This document shows positions 1 through 9,004 of a stretch of 50,194 nucleotides of DNA, piece by piece. Source of the DNA: Candidatus Peribacteria bacterium (GTDB taxonomy: Bacteria > Patescibacteriota > Gracilibacteria > Peribacterales > Peribacteraceae); the NCBI GenBank assembly GCA_903854455.1, contig CAINWJ010000010.1, forward strand, positions 1 through 50,194, written 5' to 3'. The notes under the pieces are model-generated. The model saw only the letters and a program-made list of their open reading frames with translations, was not told the DNA's origin and searched no databases. The stretch's first letter is position 1, and the number at the start of each line of letters is the position of its first letter. The translations under genes and the position numbers were made by a program.

Positions 1-1632
1 GACGAGCTCGCGTTTCTGGATCGTGTGTCGCCTGTGATTGGCGGCAAGAAATTATCGATCCCGCCGCCGACACTTTGTCCGGATGCCAGGCAGCAGCGCA
101 GGCTCACGTTCAGGAATGAGAGCACGTTCTACCACCGTGACTGCAGTCGCTGTGGCAAGCACATGATCTCACTCTATCCGGCGGATGCTCCGTGTCCGGT
201 CTACTGTGAGGCATGCTATTGGAATGGCACATGGGATCCCCTCGCATACGGCCGGGTGTTCGATCCGGCACAATCGTTCTTCGGGCAGTTCAATGAGCTC
301 CAGAAGACGGTTCCGCATCTCTACTTCTCCTCATCAGATTGCGAGAATAGCGAGTACTGCAATCATGCTGCGGGAATGAAGGACTGTTACCTCGTCCATG
401 GCTCCATGCATTCGCAGGACAGCTACTACGGAGTCCGGTACTTCCGCTGCCGCGATTGCTCGGACTGCCTCTTCATCAATGACTGCGAGCTCTGCTACGA
501 AGCGGTGAACTGCGACAACTGCTATGACCTGGCGTACGCATTTCACTGTCAGGATTGTCGCAGCAGCCGCTGGATCCGGCACTGTCACGGTTGTGACAAT
601 CTCCTGTTCTGCGTGAACCGCCGTCAGGCGCGGCATCAGATCCTGAACGTGCAGTATTCCGAGGAGGATTTTCAGCGACTCAGGAAGGAGATTCTTTCTT
701 CTCCGGACATATTGGCAATGCACATTGAACGGTACCGGGCACTGCTTCTGGCTTCGCCCGAGCCGTCCCGCATCGCCGATCAGGCTGAACAATCATCAGG
801 AAATTATCTTCGTCAGTGCAAGGATTGCCGATCCTGCTTCGATGTACAGAAGTGCCAGGATGTCACGTATGGGTACGACGTCGCGTCCATGGCTGACAGC
901 CGCGACATCTACTCGGTCTACGGTCCGGGCGAGCTCTGCTACGAGCTGTACTCGGCATCGATTGCCGTTCATCACACACTCTTCAGTCACGACTGCTGGC
1001 CGTGCGAGGATCTTCTGTACTGCGATCACTGCTTCGGCTGCAAGTACTGCTTCGGCTGTCTCGGGCTCCACAAGCATCAGTACTGCATTCTGAACAAGCA
1101 ATTCACGAAGGAGGAGTATGAACGATTGGTGCCGTTGATTGTTGATTCCATGAACAAGTTTGGCGAGTTCGGTGAATTCTTCCCTGCGCAGTGTTCACCG
1201 TTCGCGTACAACGAGACGTCAGCTCAGGAATACTTCCCGATGCCAATGGAAGAAGTGCTGAAGCATGGATGGCGGTGGCGCGATCAGATGGATGAGAAGC
1301 CGAAGGTCGAACGGACGATTCCCGCAACTCAATTGCCTGCATCCATTCAGCAGACGCCGGACGATATTCTCCATTGGGCAGTGGAATGCGAGGTCACGAA
1401 GCGCCCCTACAGGATTATCAAGCGTGAGCTGGAGTTCTACCGGAAAATGCAGATACCCGTGCCGCGCTTCCATCCCGATGAGCGACACAGGCGGCGGATG
1501 GCGATGCGCAATCCGCGCAAACTCTGGGATCGGACATGTGGGAAATGTGGGAAGGGGATCGCGACGACGTATTCGCCTGAGCGGCAGGAAAAGATTTACT
1601 GCGAGGAATGTTATCTGAAGGAGGTATACTGA
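1..1632 (+). CDS. Cys-rich tandem-array protein, copy 1 (5' truncated by window edge)
   Basis: The frame is open from base 1. The first codons read DELAFLDRVSPVIGGKK, which aligns with residues 17 onward of the other copies, so only about 15 codons including the start and the first CxxC lie outside the window; the GTG at 25 is not the real start. The architecture is that described for copy 2. Oddities: the usual CPDC of the N-terminal ribbon is CPDA, losing one ligand, while the following pair is complete (CSRCGK then YCEAC) and resembles the C-terminal ribbon. The C-terminal knuckle is HPDERHRRR, so this copy belongs to subfamily A. It ends in the family tail YLKEVY. Function is unknown. Confidence 0.9.
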   Translation, partial: DELAFLDRVSPVIGGKKLSIPPPTLCPDARQQRRLTFRNESTFYHRDCSRCGKHMISLYPADAPCPVYCEACYWNGTWDPLAYGRVFDPAQSFFGQFNELQKTVPHLYFSSSDCENSEYCNHAAGMKDCYLVHGSMHSQDSYYGVRYFRCRDCSDCLFINDCELCYEAVNCDNCYDLAYAFHCQDCRSSRWIRHCHGCDNLLFCVNRRQARHQILNVQYSEEDFQRLRKEILSSPDILAMHIERYRALLLASPEPSRIADQAEQSSGNYLRQCKDCRSCFDVQKCQDVTYGYDVASMADSRDIYSVYGPGELCYELYSASIAVHHTLFSHDCWPCEDLLYCDHCFGCKYCFGCLGLHKHQYCILNKQFTKEEYERLVPLIVDSMNKFGEFGEFFPAQCSPFAYNETSAQEYFPMPMEEVLKHGWRWRDQMDEKPKVERTIPATQLPASIQQTPDDILHWAVECEVTKRPYRIIKRELEFYRKMQIPVPRFHPDERHRRRMAMRNPRKLWDRTCGKCGKGIATTYSPERQEKIYCEECYLKEVY

Positions 1633-1638
1633 CCTCCA

Positions 1639-3321
1639 ATGCAGCGATCTTGCCCCCTCTGCTCGGCCCCCTTCCAGATCACGGACGCGGATCTTGCGTT
1701 CTATGAAAAGGTGAGTCCAAGCTTCAAAGGCAAGAAGGAGCTGATCCCGCCGCCGACCTTGTGTCCGGATTGCCGCGTACAGCGGAGAATGGCATGGCGA
1801 AATGATCGGGTGTTCTATCATAGAAAGTGCGATCTCACCGGAACGGACATTCTCTCCATGTACGCTCCGGATGCGCGGTTTCCCGTCTACAAGCCGGAGG
1901 CATGGCATGGGGACGGATGGGATGATCTGGCACACGGCCGGGACTTTGATTTCTCCAGAACGTTCTTCGATCAGTGGGCTGACCTCCGCGACTGCTCGCC
2001 GCACTGGGCTATGGCACTCTCTAGCTGCGAGAACAGCGACTACTGTAACTACTGCACGGATGAAAAGAACTGCTACATGGATATTGCGGCAGAGCAGAAT
2101 GAGAACTGCTACTACGATCATTTTACGAAAACGTCGAAGGACTGCGTTGACAGTAATTTCGCTTACCACTCCACGCTCTGCTACGAGGTTATTCAGTGCT
2201 ACGGCTGCTACGGCTGCCGCTGGTCACAGTACCTGGAAAACTGCAGCGACTGCACGATGTGCTTCGACTGCAAGGGGTGCCGTCACTGCCTTCTCTGCAC
2301 GAACCAGCGCAACAAGGAATACTGCATCATGAATGAGCAAGTGACGAAGGAAGTCTATGAAGCGAGGTTGGAGGAGCTCCGGCTGTCATCGCATCAGGCA
2401 GTTGAACATCTGAAGACAGTGTGGAAGGACCGCCTGCTCAGCCAGGGCATATTTCGGGACATGTACCTCCTAAACTGCGAAGGATGTTCCGGTAACGACA
2501 TCCAGACATCCAAGAACTGCCTCTCGTGCTTCAATGCAGTTGACTGTGAGGACTGCTCGTACCTCTACGATATCCTCAATGCCAAGGACTGCGCGGACAT
2601 GAACTACTCACTCTACGATCCCGAAGCGGACTATGAAGTTATCTCGACGGTCGGCCTCAAGCACTCGGCGTTCTACCTTACCGGACCGTACAACTCCTAC
2701 TGCTTCTACTCCGAAATGCTCAAGAGTTGCAGCCATTGCTTTGGCTGTGTCGCCCTCAAAAAACGGCAGCACTGTATCCTCAACAAGCAGTACACGAAGG
2801 AGGAGTACGAGGAGCTGTTTCCGAGAATCATCCATCACATGCGCAAGGCGGGGGAGTGGGGCGAGTTCTTCCCCGTGGTTCTATCGCCGCACGGGTACAA
2901 CGAGACTGTGGCAATGGATCATTTCCCACTGACGAAGAGCCAGGCTAAGGAGCGTGGTTGGCGCTGGAAAGACCGCACCGAGGAGACGGCGAAGATAACG
3001 AAGATCATCCCAGCCACGCAATTACCGGATGCCATCCAGGATATTCCAGACGACATTCTCCATTGGGCCATCAACTGTGAGGTGACCGGAAAGCCCTACA
3101 AGATCATCAAGCAGGAACTTGAGTACTATCGACGCATGCAGATTCCGGTTCCCCGTCTCCATCCCGATGAACGACATCGACGAAGGGTGGTTCTCAGTAA
3201 TCCACGCAAGCTCTGGAATCGCACATGCGGGAAATGTCAGAGGCCGATTACGACCAGTTATTCATCGGAGAGACCGGAAAAAGTATTATGCGAGGCGTGC
3301 TATCTGAAGGAAGTGTACTGA
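1639..3321 (+). CDS. Cys-rich tandem-array protein, copy 2
   Basis: 560 residues with 41 cysteines, no signal peptide and no membrane segment, so probably cytoplasmic. Order of parts: N-terminal ribbon (CPLC at 5-8, CPDC near 42, CDLTG near 64); a first Cys-repeat domain about 110-230 ending in a CKGCRHC...KEYCIMN block; a second Cys-repeat domain about 275-390 ending in CFGC...CILNKQYTKEEYE; a conserved stretch with GEWGEFFP and GYNET; then a C-terminal ribbon (CEVTGKPYKII, HPDERHRRR, CGKC, CEAC). Paired cysteines suggest metal binding; this is inference. Only six bases separate it from copy 1, so they are probably co-transcribed. From memory, related proteins occur in other CPR genomes under uninformative names; I cannot assign a function. 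Confidence 0.93.
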   Translation: MQRSCPLCSAPFQITDADLAFYEKVSPSFKGKKELIPPPTLCPDCRVQRRMAWRNDRVFYHRKCDLTGTDILSMYAPDARFPVYKPEAWHGDGWDDLAHGRDFDFSRTFFDQWADLRDCSPHWAMALSSCENSDYCNYCTDEKNCYMDIAAEQNENCYYDHFTKTSKDCVDSNFAYHSTLCYEVIQCYGCYGCRWSQYLENCSDCTMCFDCKGCRHCLLCTNQRNKEYCIMNEQVTKEVYEARLEELRLSSHQAVEHLKTVWKDRLLSQGIFRDMYLLNCEGCSGNDIQTSKNCLSCFNAVDCEDCSYLYDILNAKDCADMNYSLYDPEADYEVISTVGLKHSAFYLTGPYNSYCFYSEMLKSCSHCFGCVALKKRQHCILNKQYTKEEYEELFPRIIHHMRKAGEWGEFFPVVLSPHGYNETVAMDHFPLTKSQAKERGWRWKDRTEETAKITKIIPATQLPDAIQDIPDDILHWAINCEVTGKPYKIIKQELEYYRRMQIPVPRLHPDERHRRRVVLSNPRKLWNRTCGKCQRPITTSYSSERPEKVLCEACYLKEVY

Positions 3322-3339
3322 AGAGAAAGGCTGTAGCGC

Positions 3340-3440
3340 GTGCTTATAGCGCGCGGTCACGCGAGCTTCGAGCTCGCGATAGTGCTTGGCGGACGCAACG
3401 TCCGCCCGACCGCAGGCCCGAGGCCAGCGCTACGCACTTG
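3340..3440. repeat. Cluster of GC-rich palindromes
   Basis: Several short perfect or near-perfect inverted repeats lie side by side between copy 2 and the regulator, for example GCGAGCTTCGAGCTCGC and GGCGGACGCAACGTCCGCC. They look like REP-type extragenic palindromes. One may also act as a transcription barrier, but no T-run follows. Confidence 0.7.
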
Positions 3441-3443
3441 TGC

Positions 3444-3449
3444 TACAAT
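3444..3449 (+). promoter_or_regulatory. -10 box of a leaderless promoter
   Basis: TACAAT lies eight bases before the ATG at 3458, so transcription would begin at or next to the start codon. No convincing -35 hexamer is visible. This spacing argues for the ATG at 3458 over an upstream in-frame ATG at 3386. Confidence 0.6.
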
Positions 3450-3457
3450 CCTCCACT

Positions 3458-4249
3458 ATGTTCCGCCGTCTCTCCGAGCTCCTCAGCCTGGCAGGTCTCA
3501 GTGACGATGAAGCACGGTTGTACCTACTGCTCCTGAAATCGGGCAATGCGAGTGCGCCTGAGCTTCAGGCGGCATCTTCAATGAATGTGATGACGGTCTA
3601 CCGCACACTCAAGCGTCTGGAAGATCGTGGTTTGCTCGCAGCATCACCGGTCAATCGCAAAGAGAAGATGTACAAGGCATTGTCTCTGAATGCATTGGTA
3701 AAGAAATTGGAATCGGATGAACGGAAGATTCGGAAATTGCAGGCGAATCTCCGGAAGATGACGCCGTTCCTCAGATATCTCCCAACGGAATCCGAGAAGA
3801 TTTCAGATGAGGATCCGGTTGAATTGCGCGAAGGGCTGGATGCGTTCCGCGAGGAGTATTTGAAGTTGCCCGATCTCTGTACATCGGAATTCCAGTGCCT
3901 GGGGTCCATGCAGAACTATTGGAGAATCGCCGGTATGTCAGACGAGGCACCGGAAGAGATAGGATTCAGGAACAAGCGCTTCAGAAGCGGCATCTTCTCG
4001 TTAACACTCAACACGCCGTCTCCTGAGGCTGAGGTCTTCGCCAAGCGTGATTCGCGTGAGCTTCGGCGGACCAGGATTACCGCTGCATTGCCTATCAAGC
4101 GCGATTACATGGCGTTCACCGACGACCGTGTTTGTCATTTCCTTTGTGATCCTGAGAATCCTCAAGTGATCATCTTCCGTCAGCCGGAGCTTCTGGCGAT
4201 GTACCGTCGACAGTTCCGTTCGATCTGGGATGCGGGAGTGGTGGCGTAG
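3458..4249 (+). CDS. TrmB-like HTH transcriptional regulator 1
   Basis: 263 residues. The N-terminus (LAGLSDDEARLYLLLLKSG, then MNVMTVYRTLKRLEDRGLL) is a winged helix of the TrmB/MarR type: a helix bundle with an xLGLSxxEARxYxxLL-like opening and a recognition helix followed by a basic turn. Residues about 85-120 are a charged linker, possibly coiled coil. The C-terminal half (about 120-263) resembles the effector or dimerisation part of TrmB-type proteins, with no recognisable ligand motif. It sits between copies 2 and 3 of the Cys-rich array, so it may control them. The start is chosen from the -10 box and from where family similarity begins; a 24-codon extension would be translated from palindromic repeats. 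Confidence 0.85.
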   Translation: MFRRLSELLSLAGLSDDEARLYLLLLKSGNASAPELQAASSMNVMTVYRTLKRLEDRGLLAASPVNRKEKMYKALSLNALVKKLESDERKIRKLQANLRKMTPFLRYLPTESEKISDEDPVELREGLDAFREEYLKLPDLCTSEFQCLGSMQNYWRIAGMSDEAPEEIGFRNKRFRSGIFSLTLNTPSPEAEVFAKRDSRELRRTRITAALPIKRDYMAFTDDRVCHFLCDPENPQVIIFRQPELLAMYRRQFRSIWDAGVVA

Positions 4250-4318
4250 GTATCTTGGTTTCCGTTCGATTCGTTGGTTCAAATATTTCCTTGATCGTGG
4301 TTGCCTGCAATTCCTTTC

Positions 4319-4370
4319 CACCCTCTCCTTAGTCCTCTCCCTCCCGTCGCGACTCCGGTAGGGAGAGGAA
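4319..4370. repeat. CCCTCACC-family interspersed repeat
   Basis: A pyrimidine-rich stretch (CCCTCTCCTTAGTCCTCTCC) is followed after a short spacer by GGTAGGGAGAGG, giving a hairpin. The same element family occurs at 35616, 36676, 37921 and 50176. The remaining 250 bases between the regulator and copy 3 hold no gene that I can see. Confidence 0.65.
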
Positions 4371-4487
4371 TGCCTCATTCGGGCATTATTATCACATCAT
4401 CCTGAGATAATTCATTTCCCTCTTTTGGCTTGAGGCTAAGCTTTTCAATTTTTCTAGGAGGCTAGTTGCCTCGCTCTCTCAAAAGCC

Positions 4488-4493
4488 TACAAT
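4488..4493 (+). promoter_or_regulatory. -10 box of a leaderless promoter (GTG start)
   Basis: TACAAT is six bases upstream of the GTG at 4500. The distance matches other starts in this window and supports initiation at this GTG, where the family motif CxxC begins. Confidence 0.6.
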
Positions 4494-4499
4494 TTTGTC

Positions 4500-6182
4500 G
4501 TGCCCTCATGTGCTCTCTGCCAATCGGCATTCGAAGTTTCCAAGGAGGATCTCGCTTTCCTCGAAAAAATCTCTCCTGATTTCGCAGGCAAGAAGGAGCT
4601 CATCCCGCCTCCGATCTTTTGCCCCGACTGCCGTCAGCAGCGTCGGCTCCTCTGGCGCAATGAATATTGTTTGTATCGACGGACGTGTGATGGTTGCAAG
4701 AAATCGATCATCTCCCAGTACTCCACAGACAAGCCGTTCACCGTGTATTGCCACGAGTGCTGGTGGTCCGACAGGTGGGATCCTCTGAGTCACGGACAAC
4801 CGTTCGATTTCAATCGAACATTTTTTGATCAATTCCGGGCATTGCAACTGAAGGTTCCCAGGATGGCGCTCAATGCCATCTCCAACGAGAACTCGGAGTA
4901 TGTGCACCTCTCCGGATACTGCAAGAACTGCTACCTCCTCTTCGCTGCGGAGTTCGATGAAGACTGTCTCTACGGCAACCAAGTCATCAAATCTCTCGGC
5001 TGCATGGACGCGCTCGATTGCTTCGAGTCCCGGTACTGTTACGAGGTCACGGACGTCGAAAAGTCTCACGATCTCCTGTTTTCCAGCAACTGCAGCAACT
5101 GCTCGGGGTCCATGTTCCTCTTCGACTGCAAAGGATGTTCGGACTGCCTGCTCTCGACGAATCTCCGCAAGAAGACGAACGTCATCCGAAACAAGCAGTG
5201 CAGCCCGGAGGAATTCAGGCGCGAGCGGGAAGCGTTGATGATGCGGATTGCGAAGGGGGAGTTATCGCAGATCAAGGACGAATTTAAGCAGCTGAAGGCG
5301 CAGAGTATTCACAGGTCGCAGGAAGCCGTGAACTGTGAAGCCTCGACTGGCGATTACCTCAAGAACTGCAAGAACGTGCGTCACTGTTTCGATCTCTCCT
5401 ACGGTGAAGACAGTGCATTCGTTTACACCGGTTTCAAGGTGAAGGATCTGATGGACGTGTGCCACACGACGGAGGCGGAGCTGGGGTATGAGGGGATCAG
5501 CTTCGGCTATGGATCGTACAATGCCATCTGCACGCATGGCTCCTGGAGCGGCAAGAACCTCCTCTACTGCGATACGGCACAGGCCGGCTGCTCCGATCTC
5601 TTCGGCTGCGTGATGATGAAGCAGCAGAAGCACTGCATTCTGAATAAGCAGTATTCCAGGGAGGAGTACGAGCAGCTTGTTGCGAAGATTATTACTCACA
5701 TGCGCGCCTCCGGTGAATTCGGATTATTCTTTGCGCCAGAATGTGCGCCGTTTGGGTACAACGAGACGACGGCGAATATTTATTTTCCAATGACGCGGGA
5801 AGCAGCGGTTGCCAAAGGATTCCCCTGGAAAGATGGCGAGGAGGAGATGCCGGCGGTAGCCAAGGTGATCAACGCCGTCGATCTTCCTTCAGACATTCGC
5901 GAAGTCCCGGACGACATCCTCGGCTGGGCCGTCACCTGCGAAGCGACCAAGCGACCATTTAGAGTCGTCAAGCAGGAGCTGCAGTTCTACCGTGACCATG
6001 GTTTGCCCATTCCACACTTTCATCCTGACGAGCGGCACCGGCGGAGGATGGCGCTTAGGAATCCGCGGAAGGTGTGGTCACGGACATGCATGAAGTGTCA
6101 GAAGGACATCGAAACAACCTATTCTCCAGAGAGGAAGGAGAAGGTGTTTTGTGAGGAGTGCTATCTGGGGGAAGTGTATTGA
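4500..6182 (+). CDS. Cys-rich tandem-array protein, copy 3
   Basis: 560 residues starting at GTG (MPSCALCQSAF). Subfamily A (HFHPDERHRRR near the C-terminus; linker with PDDILGWAVTCEATKRP). The N-terminal ribbon is complete: CALC, CPDC, CDGC and YCHEC, which makes its similarity to the C-terminal ribbon (CMKC then CEEC) obvious. The end of the first Cys-repeat domain has drifted: the usual QYCIxNxQYTKEEY is NVIRNKQCSPEEF. The second copy of that signature is intact (KHCILNKQYSREEYE). It has its own promoter and is separated from copy 2 by regulator 1. Confidence 0.92.
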   Translation: MPSCALCQSAFEVSKEDLAFLEKISPDFAGKKELIPPPIFCPDCRQQRRLLWRNEYCLYRRTCDGCKKSIISQYSTDKPFTVYCHECWWSDRWDPLSHGQPFDFNRTFFDQFRALQLKVPRMALNAISNENSEYVHLSGYCKNCYLLFAAEFDEDCLYGNQVIKSLGCMDALDCFESRYCYEVTDVEKSHDLLFSSNCSNCSGSMFLFDCKGCSDCLLSTNLRKKTNVIRNKQCSPEEFRREREALMMRIAKGELSQIKDEFKQLKAQSIHRSQEAVNCEASTGDYLKNCKNVRHCFDLSYGEDSAFVYTGFKVKDLMDVCHTTEAELGYEGISFGYGSYNAICTHGSWSGKNLLYCDTAQAGCSDLFGCVMMKQQKHCILNKQYSREEYEQLVAKIITHMRASGEFGLFFAPECAPFGYNETTANIYFPMTREAAVAKGFPWKDGEEEMPAVAKVINAVDLPSDIREVPDDILGWAVTCEATKRPFRVVKQELQFYRDHGLPIPHFHPDERHRRRMALRNPRKVWSRTCMKCQKDIETTYSPERKEKVFCEECYLGEVY

Positions 6183-6202
6183 TCAGGCTGCGGATAAGGC
6201 GT

Positions 6203-6231
6203 TTGCATAAATACATAAATAAGTATACAAT
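6203..6231 (+). promoter_or_regulatory. Promoter of the 428-residue gene
   Basis: TTGCAT, a 17-base spacer and TACAAT lie in an A+T-rich stretch. Transcription would start about 33 bases upstream of the ATG at 6272, so unlike many neighbours this mRNA would have a short leader. Confidence 0.55.
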
Positions 6232-6271
6232 ATAACTTGATATAAACAGCATATTTCAGCGCTTACTTCCT

Positions 6272-7558
6272 ATGGTTACTATCAAAAAAATAAATAAGAA
6301 GCACGCACGGCATGTCATCGAGCAATCGATGGCTGCTTTGGGTTTGGAGATGAACATGAAAACTGATCCGGCGATTATTGAGAGTCTCCTTCGCGAGATG
6401 AGGCTTGATGACTTTAAAACAGACTTTGCTCCAATGAAGAAATTTTTCGCAGACGCTCTTGCTAAACCGCAAAGCTTACGACCGATGTTTGAAAGTATTA
6501 AGCAGGGGATCGTGAATAAGCATCCTGCAATTGTTGAGTTTGCTGAACTGGCTCTGTCGAAGAAATGGTTTGCATCTTCTGCTCATATTCAGAGAGCGGC
6601 TCATGTCGCTTATGTTCTCGAGGCGATGACTGCAGCGATGTGCAATAGCCACAAGTTCTTCCTTGAAGCTGAAGATTATTTACGTGCGCAAGAAGTGATG
6701 TGTGGCTTAGATCATGAGCACTTATTACGTTCATTCTTGAGCATGCAACGCGTGACTCATAGCGTTTTTGAAACCATGAAGGCCCTATCTCTTGACCCTG
6801 CAATGATTATTCCGAGAACCCGTTGCGGTTTGGAGAATGCAAGAATAGGCAAGGTGCAGCTCCGTGAACTCAGCAGGAAAGAAAAGCTTAATTTTGTTGA
6901 GCGCAAGCTATTATCGACTGCCGAAAAAAATGACCTTGAACATTCACTTAAGTTAGTTGGTATCAATTTGTTTGAGGCAGGTATCACCGAATACAAAAAA
7001 GGATTTCAGGATAATGCCTTTTGTGCACATGCTCTAAATGAAGTCATCCAGAAAACTCCTCCCGCTGTTCTATTTAAAGCTCGTCATATCATACCTCTTT
7101 ACTCTTCGCAGTCTTTCTATGAGACTCTCTGCACGAGCGATAATCATTTTCCCGTGTTCGGTTTTAGTCAGGATTGGATGAGTGTGTACGTCACTTGGAA
7201 TTTAGCATTTGTGTTGGGCGATCTTGATGAATTGGATTTACTCATTCCGAAATTACTTATTCCGTCAGTTCTCAATGCAAAAAGTGAGCATTTTCTCGGT
7301 GCAAGAGGCATTGCTCTTTGGCTCTCCATTAACAATTTCCTATTCAGATTGAGGGATCATGCAGGCACGGTTTCAGGACCGGAGAACAAACAAGAGATGG
7401 CAAATGCTTGGGGTGCAATTAACAAAAAATATGCCACCGCCTTTATGCAAAATGAGACACATGAAACACGACAGCATTTCTTAAGTGAATTTCACCACTT
7501 CTTCTCCTTTCCCGTTTTCCATTTTTTAAAACTTCTGGGCGATTTCGCAATTCGTTGA
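6272..7558 (+). CDS. Unknown alpha-helical protein
   Basis: 428 residues that I do not recognise. The composition is rich in A, L, E, K and H, with no membrane segment or signal peptide and only five or so cysteines, so it is unrelated to the Cys-rich proteins around it. It is probably all alpha-helical; Met, Phe and His are frequent. The gene is clearly more A+T-rich than its neighbours and uses codons such as TTA and AAA more often, which hints at a separate origin. It has its own promoter. It lies between copies 3 and 4 of the array and is convergent with the small gene at 7574. Confidence 0.8.
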   Translation: MVTIKKINKKHARHVIEQSMAALGLEMNMKTDPAIIESLLREMRLDDFKTDFAPMKKFFADALAKPQSLRPMFESIKQGIVNKHPAIVEFAELALSKKWFASSAHIQRAAHVAYVLEAMTAAMCNSHKFFLEAEDYLRAQEVMCGLDHEHLLRSFLSMQRVTHSVFETMKALSLDPAMIIPRTRCGLENARIGKVQLRELSRKEKLNFVERKLLSTAEKNDLEHSLKLVGINLFEAGITEYKKGFQDNAFCAHALNEVIQKTPPAVLFKARHIIPLYSSQSFYETLCTSDNHFPVFGFSQDWMSVYVTWNLAFVLGDLDELDLLIPKLLIPSVLNAKSEHFLGARGIALWLSINNFLFRLRDHAGTVSGPENKQEMANAWGAINKKYATAFMQNETHETRQHFLSEFHHFFSFPVFHFLKLLGDFAIR

Positions 7559-7573
7559 ACAATATTTTTCCGT

Positions 7574-7975
7574 TCAGCGGAATTTATCATACGGGAAGAA
7601 TTTTTTTTCATGCTCTTCTCCAAGAACGTGCGTTGAATGCTTAATTGCACAGGAGTAAACCTCCGTTTGATTGGTAACAGCTTTTGTCCATGCGGTGAGT
7701 GCGTTGCCGTATCCGCAGTACACACATGAAGCTTTTTGCCATATTGTTAGCTTATGTAGATCCCAACGATCTAAAACCCAATAATCTTTAAACCGAATTT
7801 TAGGAATGTCGTAGATAGAAAAATAAATCAATTGATAGAGGTAAAAGTGCAGATGAATGATGGGTGCGAGAAGCAGCAAACTCCAAATAGCAATGACGCC
7901 GACAAATTGGAGAAATATATTCCTCTTATGGAGCGTTTTGTGACGTGCCAAGACGACGAAGCGTTCGTACAGCAT
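7574..7975 (-). CDS. Small membrane protein with a CxxC knuckle
   Basis: 133 residues. A hydrophobic segment covers about residues 20-45 (FVGVIAIWSLLLLAPIIHLH), so it is probably anchored in the membrane. The C-terminal part carries ASCVYCGYGNALTAW and TEVYSCAIKHSTHVLGEEH, a CxxC plus Cys and His pattern that could bind a metal or haem. I recall similar small proteins as conserved hypotheticals but can give no function. It is convergent with the 428-residue gene; only 15 bases separate the two stops. Confidence 0.65.
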   Translation of the reverse strand: MLYERFVVLARHKTLHKRNIFLQFVGVIAIWSLLLLAPIIHLHFYLYQLIYFSIYDIPKIRFKDYWVLDRWDLHKLTIWQKASCVYCGYGNALTAWTKAVTNQTEVYSCAIKHSTHVLGEEHEKKFFPYDKFR

Positions 7976-8033
7976 CGTAATATAGTAGCAGAAATCCTGA
8001 TTTATCTCAAGCGTTCTGGTCTAGCCGGAGCCA

Positions 8034-8825
8034 TTACTTCGCCACGAACGCTGTCGCACCCAGCCACGCCAGATCAAACACCGCCTTCATCGTCCGTGCG
8101 AAGGTTGGACTCTCGACGATCAGGCCGAGGAGTTCGTCACGCTTGAGCGAGACGACGCCGACGGAGTTGCCGAAGATCAGAATTTCATTCTCGAAGAGGA
8201 ACTGATTGCGGTTTACGAGGAGGATCTCGATGAGGTTCGGGTCGAAATCTTTCGGCAGGAATGGGTCTAAGACATGCACAGTTTCTACTGTTGTCGGCGA
8301 CAGATAGCGGCTTTTGATGCCTCGGCGCAGACGTTCGTGCGTGTAGGTCCGGAAGAAGTCCGGAAAGAAATCCGTGACGGCCTTGAGGTCGGTGTAGCCG
8401 AGGATTTCCAGTTTCTGGCTTGGCTGCTTGGTTGTCTTCTTCGCCGCTGCGATGCCGAGTGATTCCTGGAATACGCGCTCTACTCCATCACGTCCTTCGT
8501 AGAAGCGGATCTTCGGTTTGAATCCCAGTGCAGAGACGAGTGTCTTCAGTTCGGGCAGCAATCCTTTGGCGAGGTTCACTCTCTCTTCAGCCAGTTTCAG
8601 GAACTGCTCCGGCGGCTCCGGCGCGAAGCACTTCACGCCGCCTTTGTCGTACTGGCTGAGCAGACGCTTCCGCTGGAGATTGCTGAGCGTGTGGTAGCAC
8701 CCGACGCGTTGGACGTTCGCCTTCCTTGCAATATTGGATACCGGACCTCCACCGATCTCCAGACAGGCGAGGTAGACGCGGGCTTCTTCTTCGGAAAGGC
8801 CGAGTTTGGTTAAATCAGTGAGCAT
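8034..8825 (-). CDS. TrmB-like HTH transcriptional regulator 2
   Basis: 263 residues. The N-terminal winged helix reads MLTDLTKLGLSEEEARVYLA, with recognition helix NVQRVGCYHTLSNLQRKRLL. The C-terminal domain (about 100-263) contains RFYEGRDGVERVF, typical of TrmB-type regulators of CPR bacteria, and ends in a segment related in position to that of regulators 1 and 3. It is divergent from Cys-rich copy 4 across 179 bases, the usual position for a local regulator. No ligand can be named. Confidence 0.86.
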   Translation of the reverse strand: MLTDLTKLGLSEEEARVYLACLEIGGGPVSNIARKANVQRVGCYHTLSNLQRKRLLSQYDKGGVKCFAPEPPEQFLKLAEERVNLAKGLLPELKTLVSALGFKPKIRFYEGRDGVERVFQESLGIAAAKKTTKQPSQKLEILGYTDLKAVTDFFPDFFRTYTHERLRRGIKSRYLSPTTVETVHVLDPFLPKDFDPNLIEILLVNRNQFLFENEILIFGNSVGVVSLKRDELLGLIVESPTFARTMKAVFDLAWLGATAFVAK

Positions 8826-8833
8826 GTGGATCT

Positions 8834-8839
8834 ATTTTA
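8834..8839 (-). promoter_or_regulatory. -10 box of a leaderless promoter
   Basis: On the minus strand TAAAAT lies eight bases before the ATG of regulator 2. The flanking sequence is A+T-rich. The 179-base divergent region to copy 4 is the obvious place for an operator, but I see no clear palindrome. Confidence 0.45.
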
Positions 8840-9004
8840 CTCTATTTGTAAAATCTTTTCTACAGAAAATAGAATCAGTATTTTGGCTTAGAATAAATGA
8901 TAAATCATCAATAACTAATTTGCTGTTGGACGGATTTTCCATATCGGAGGACAATTGTCTCGTACAAACGAAAAGGCAGAAGCCACATCTTTCCCCCTAT
9001 TTTT

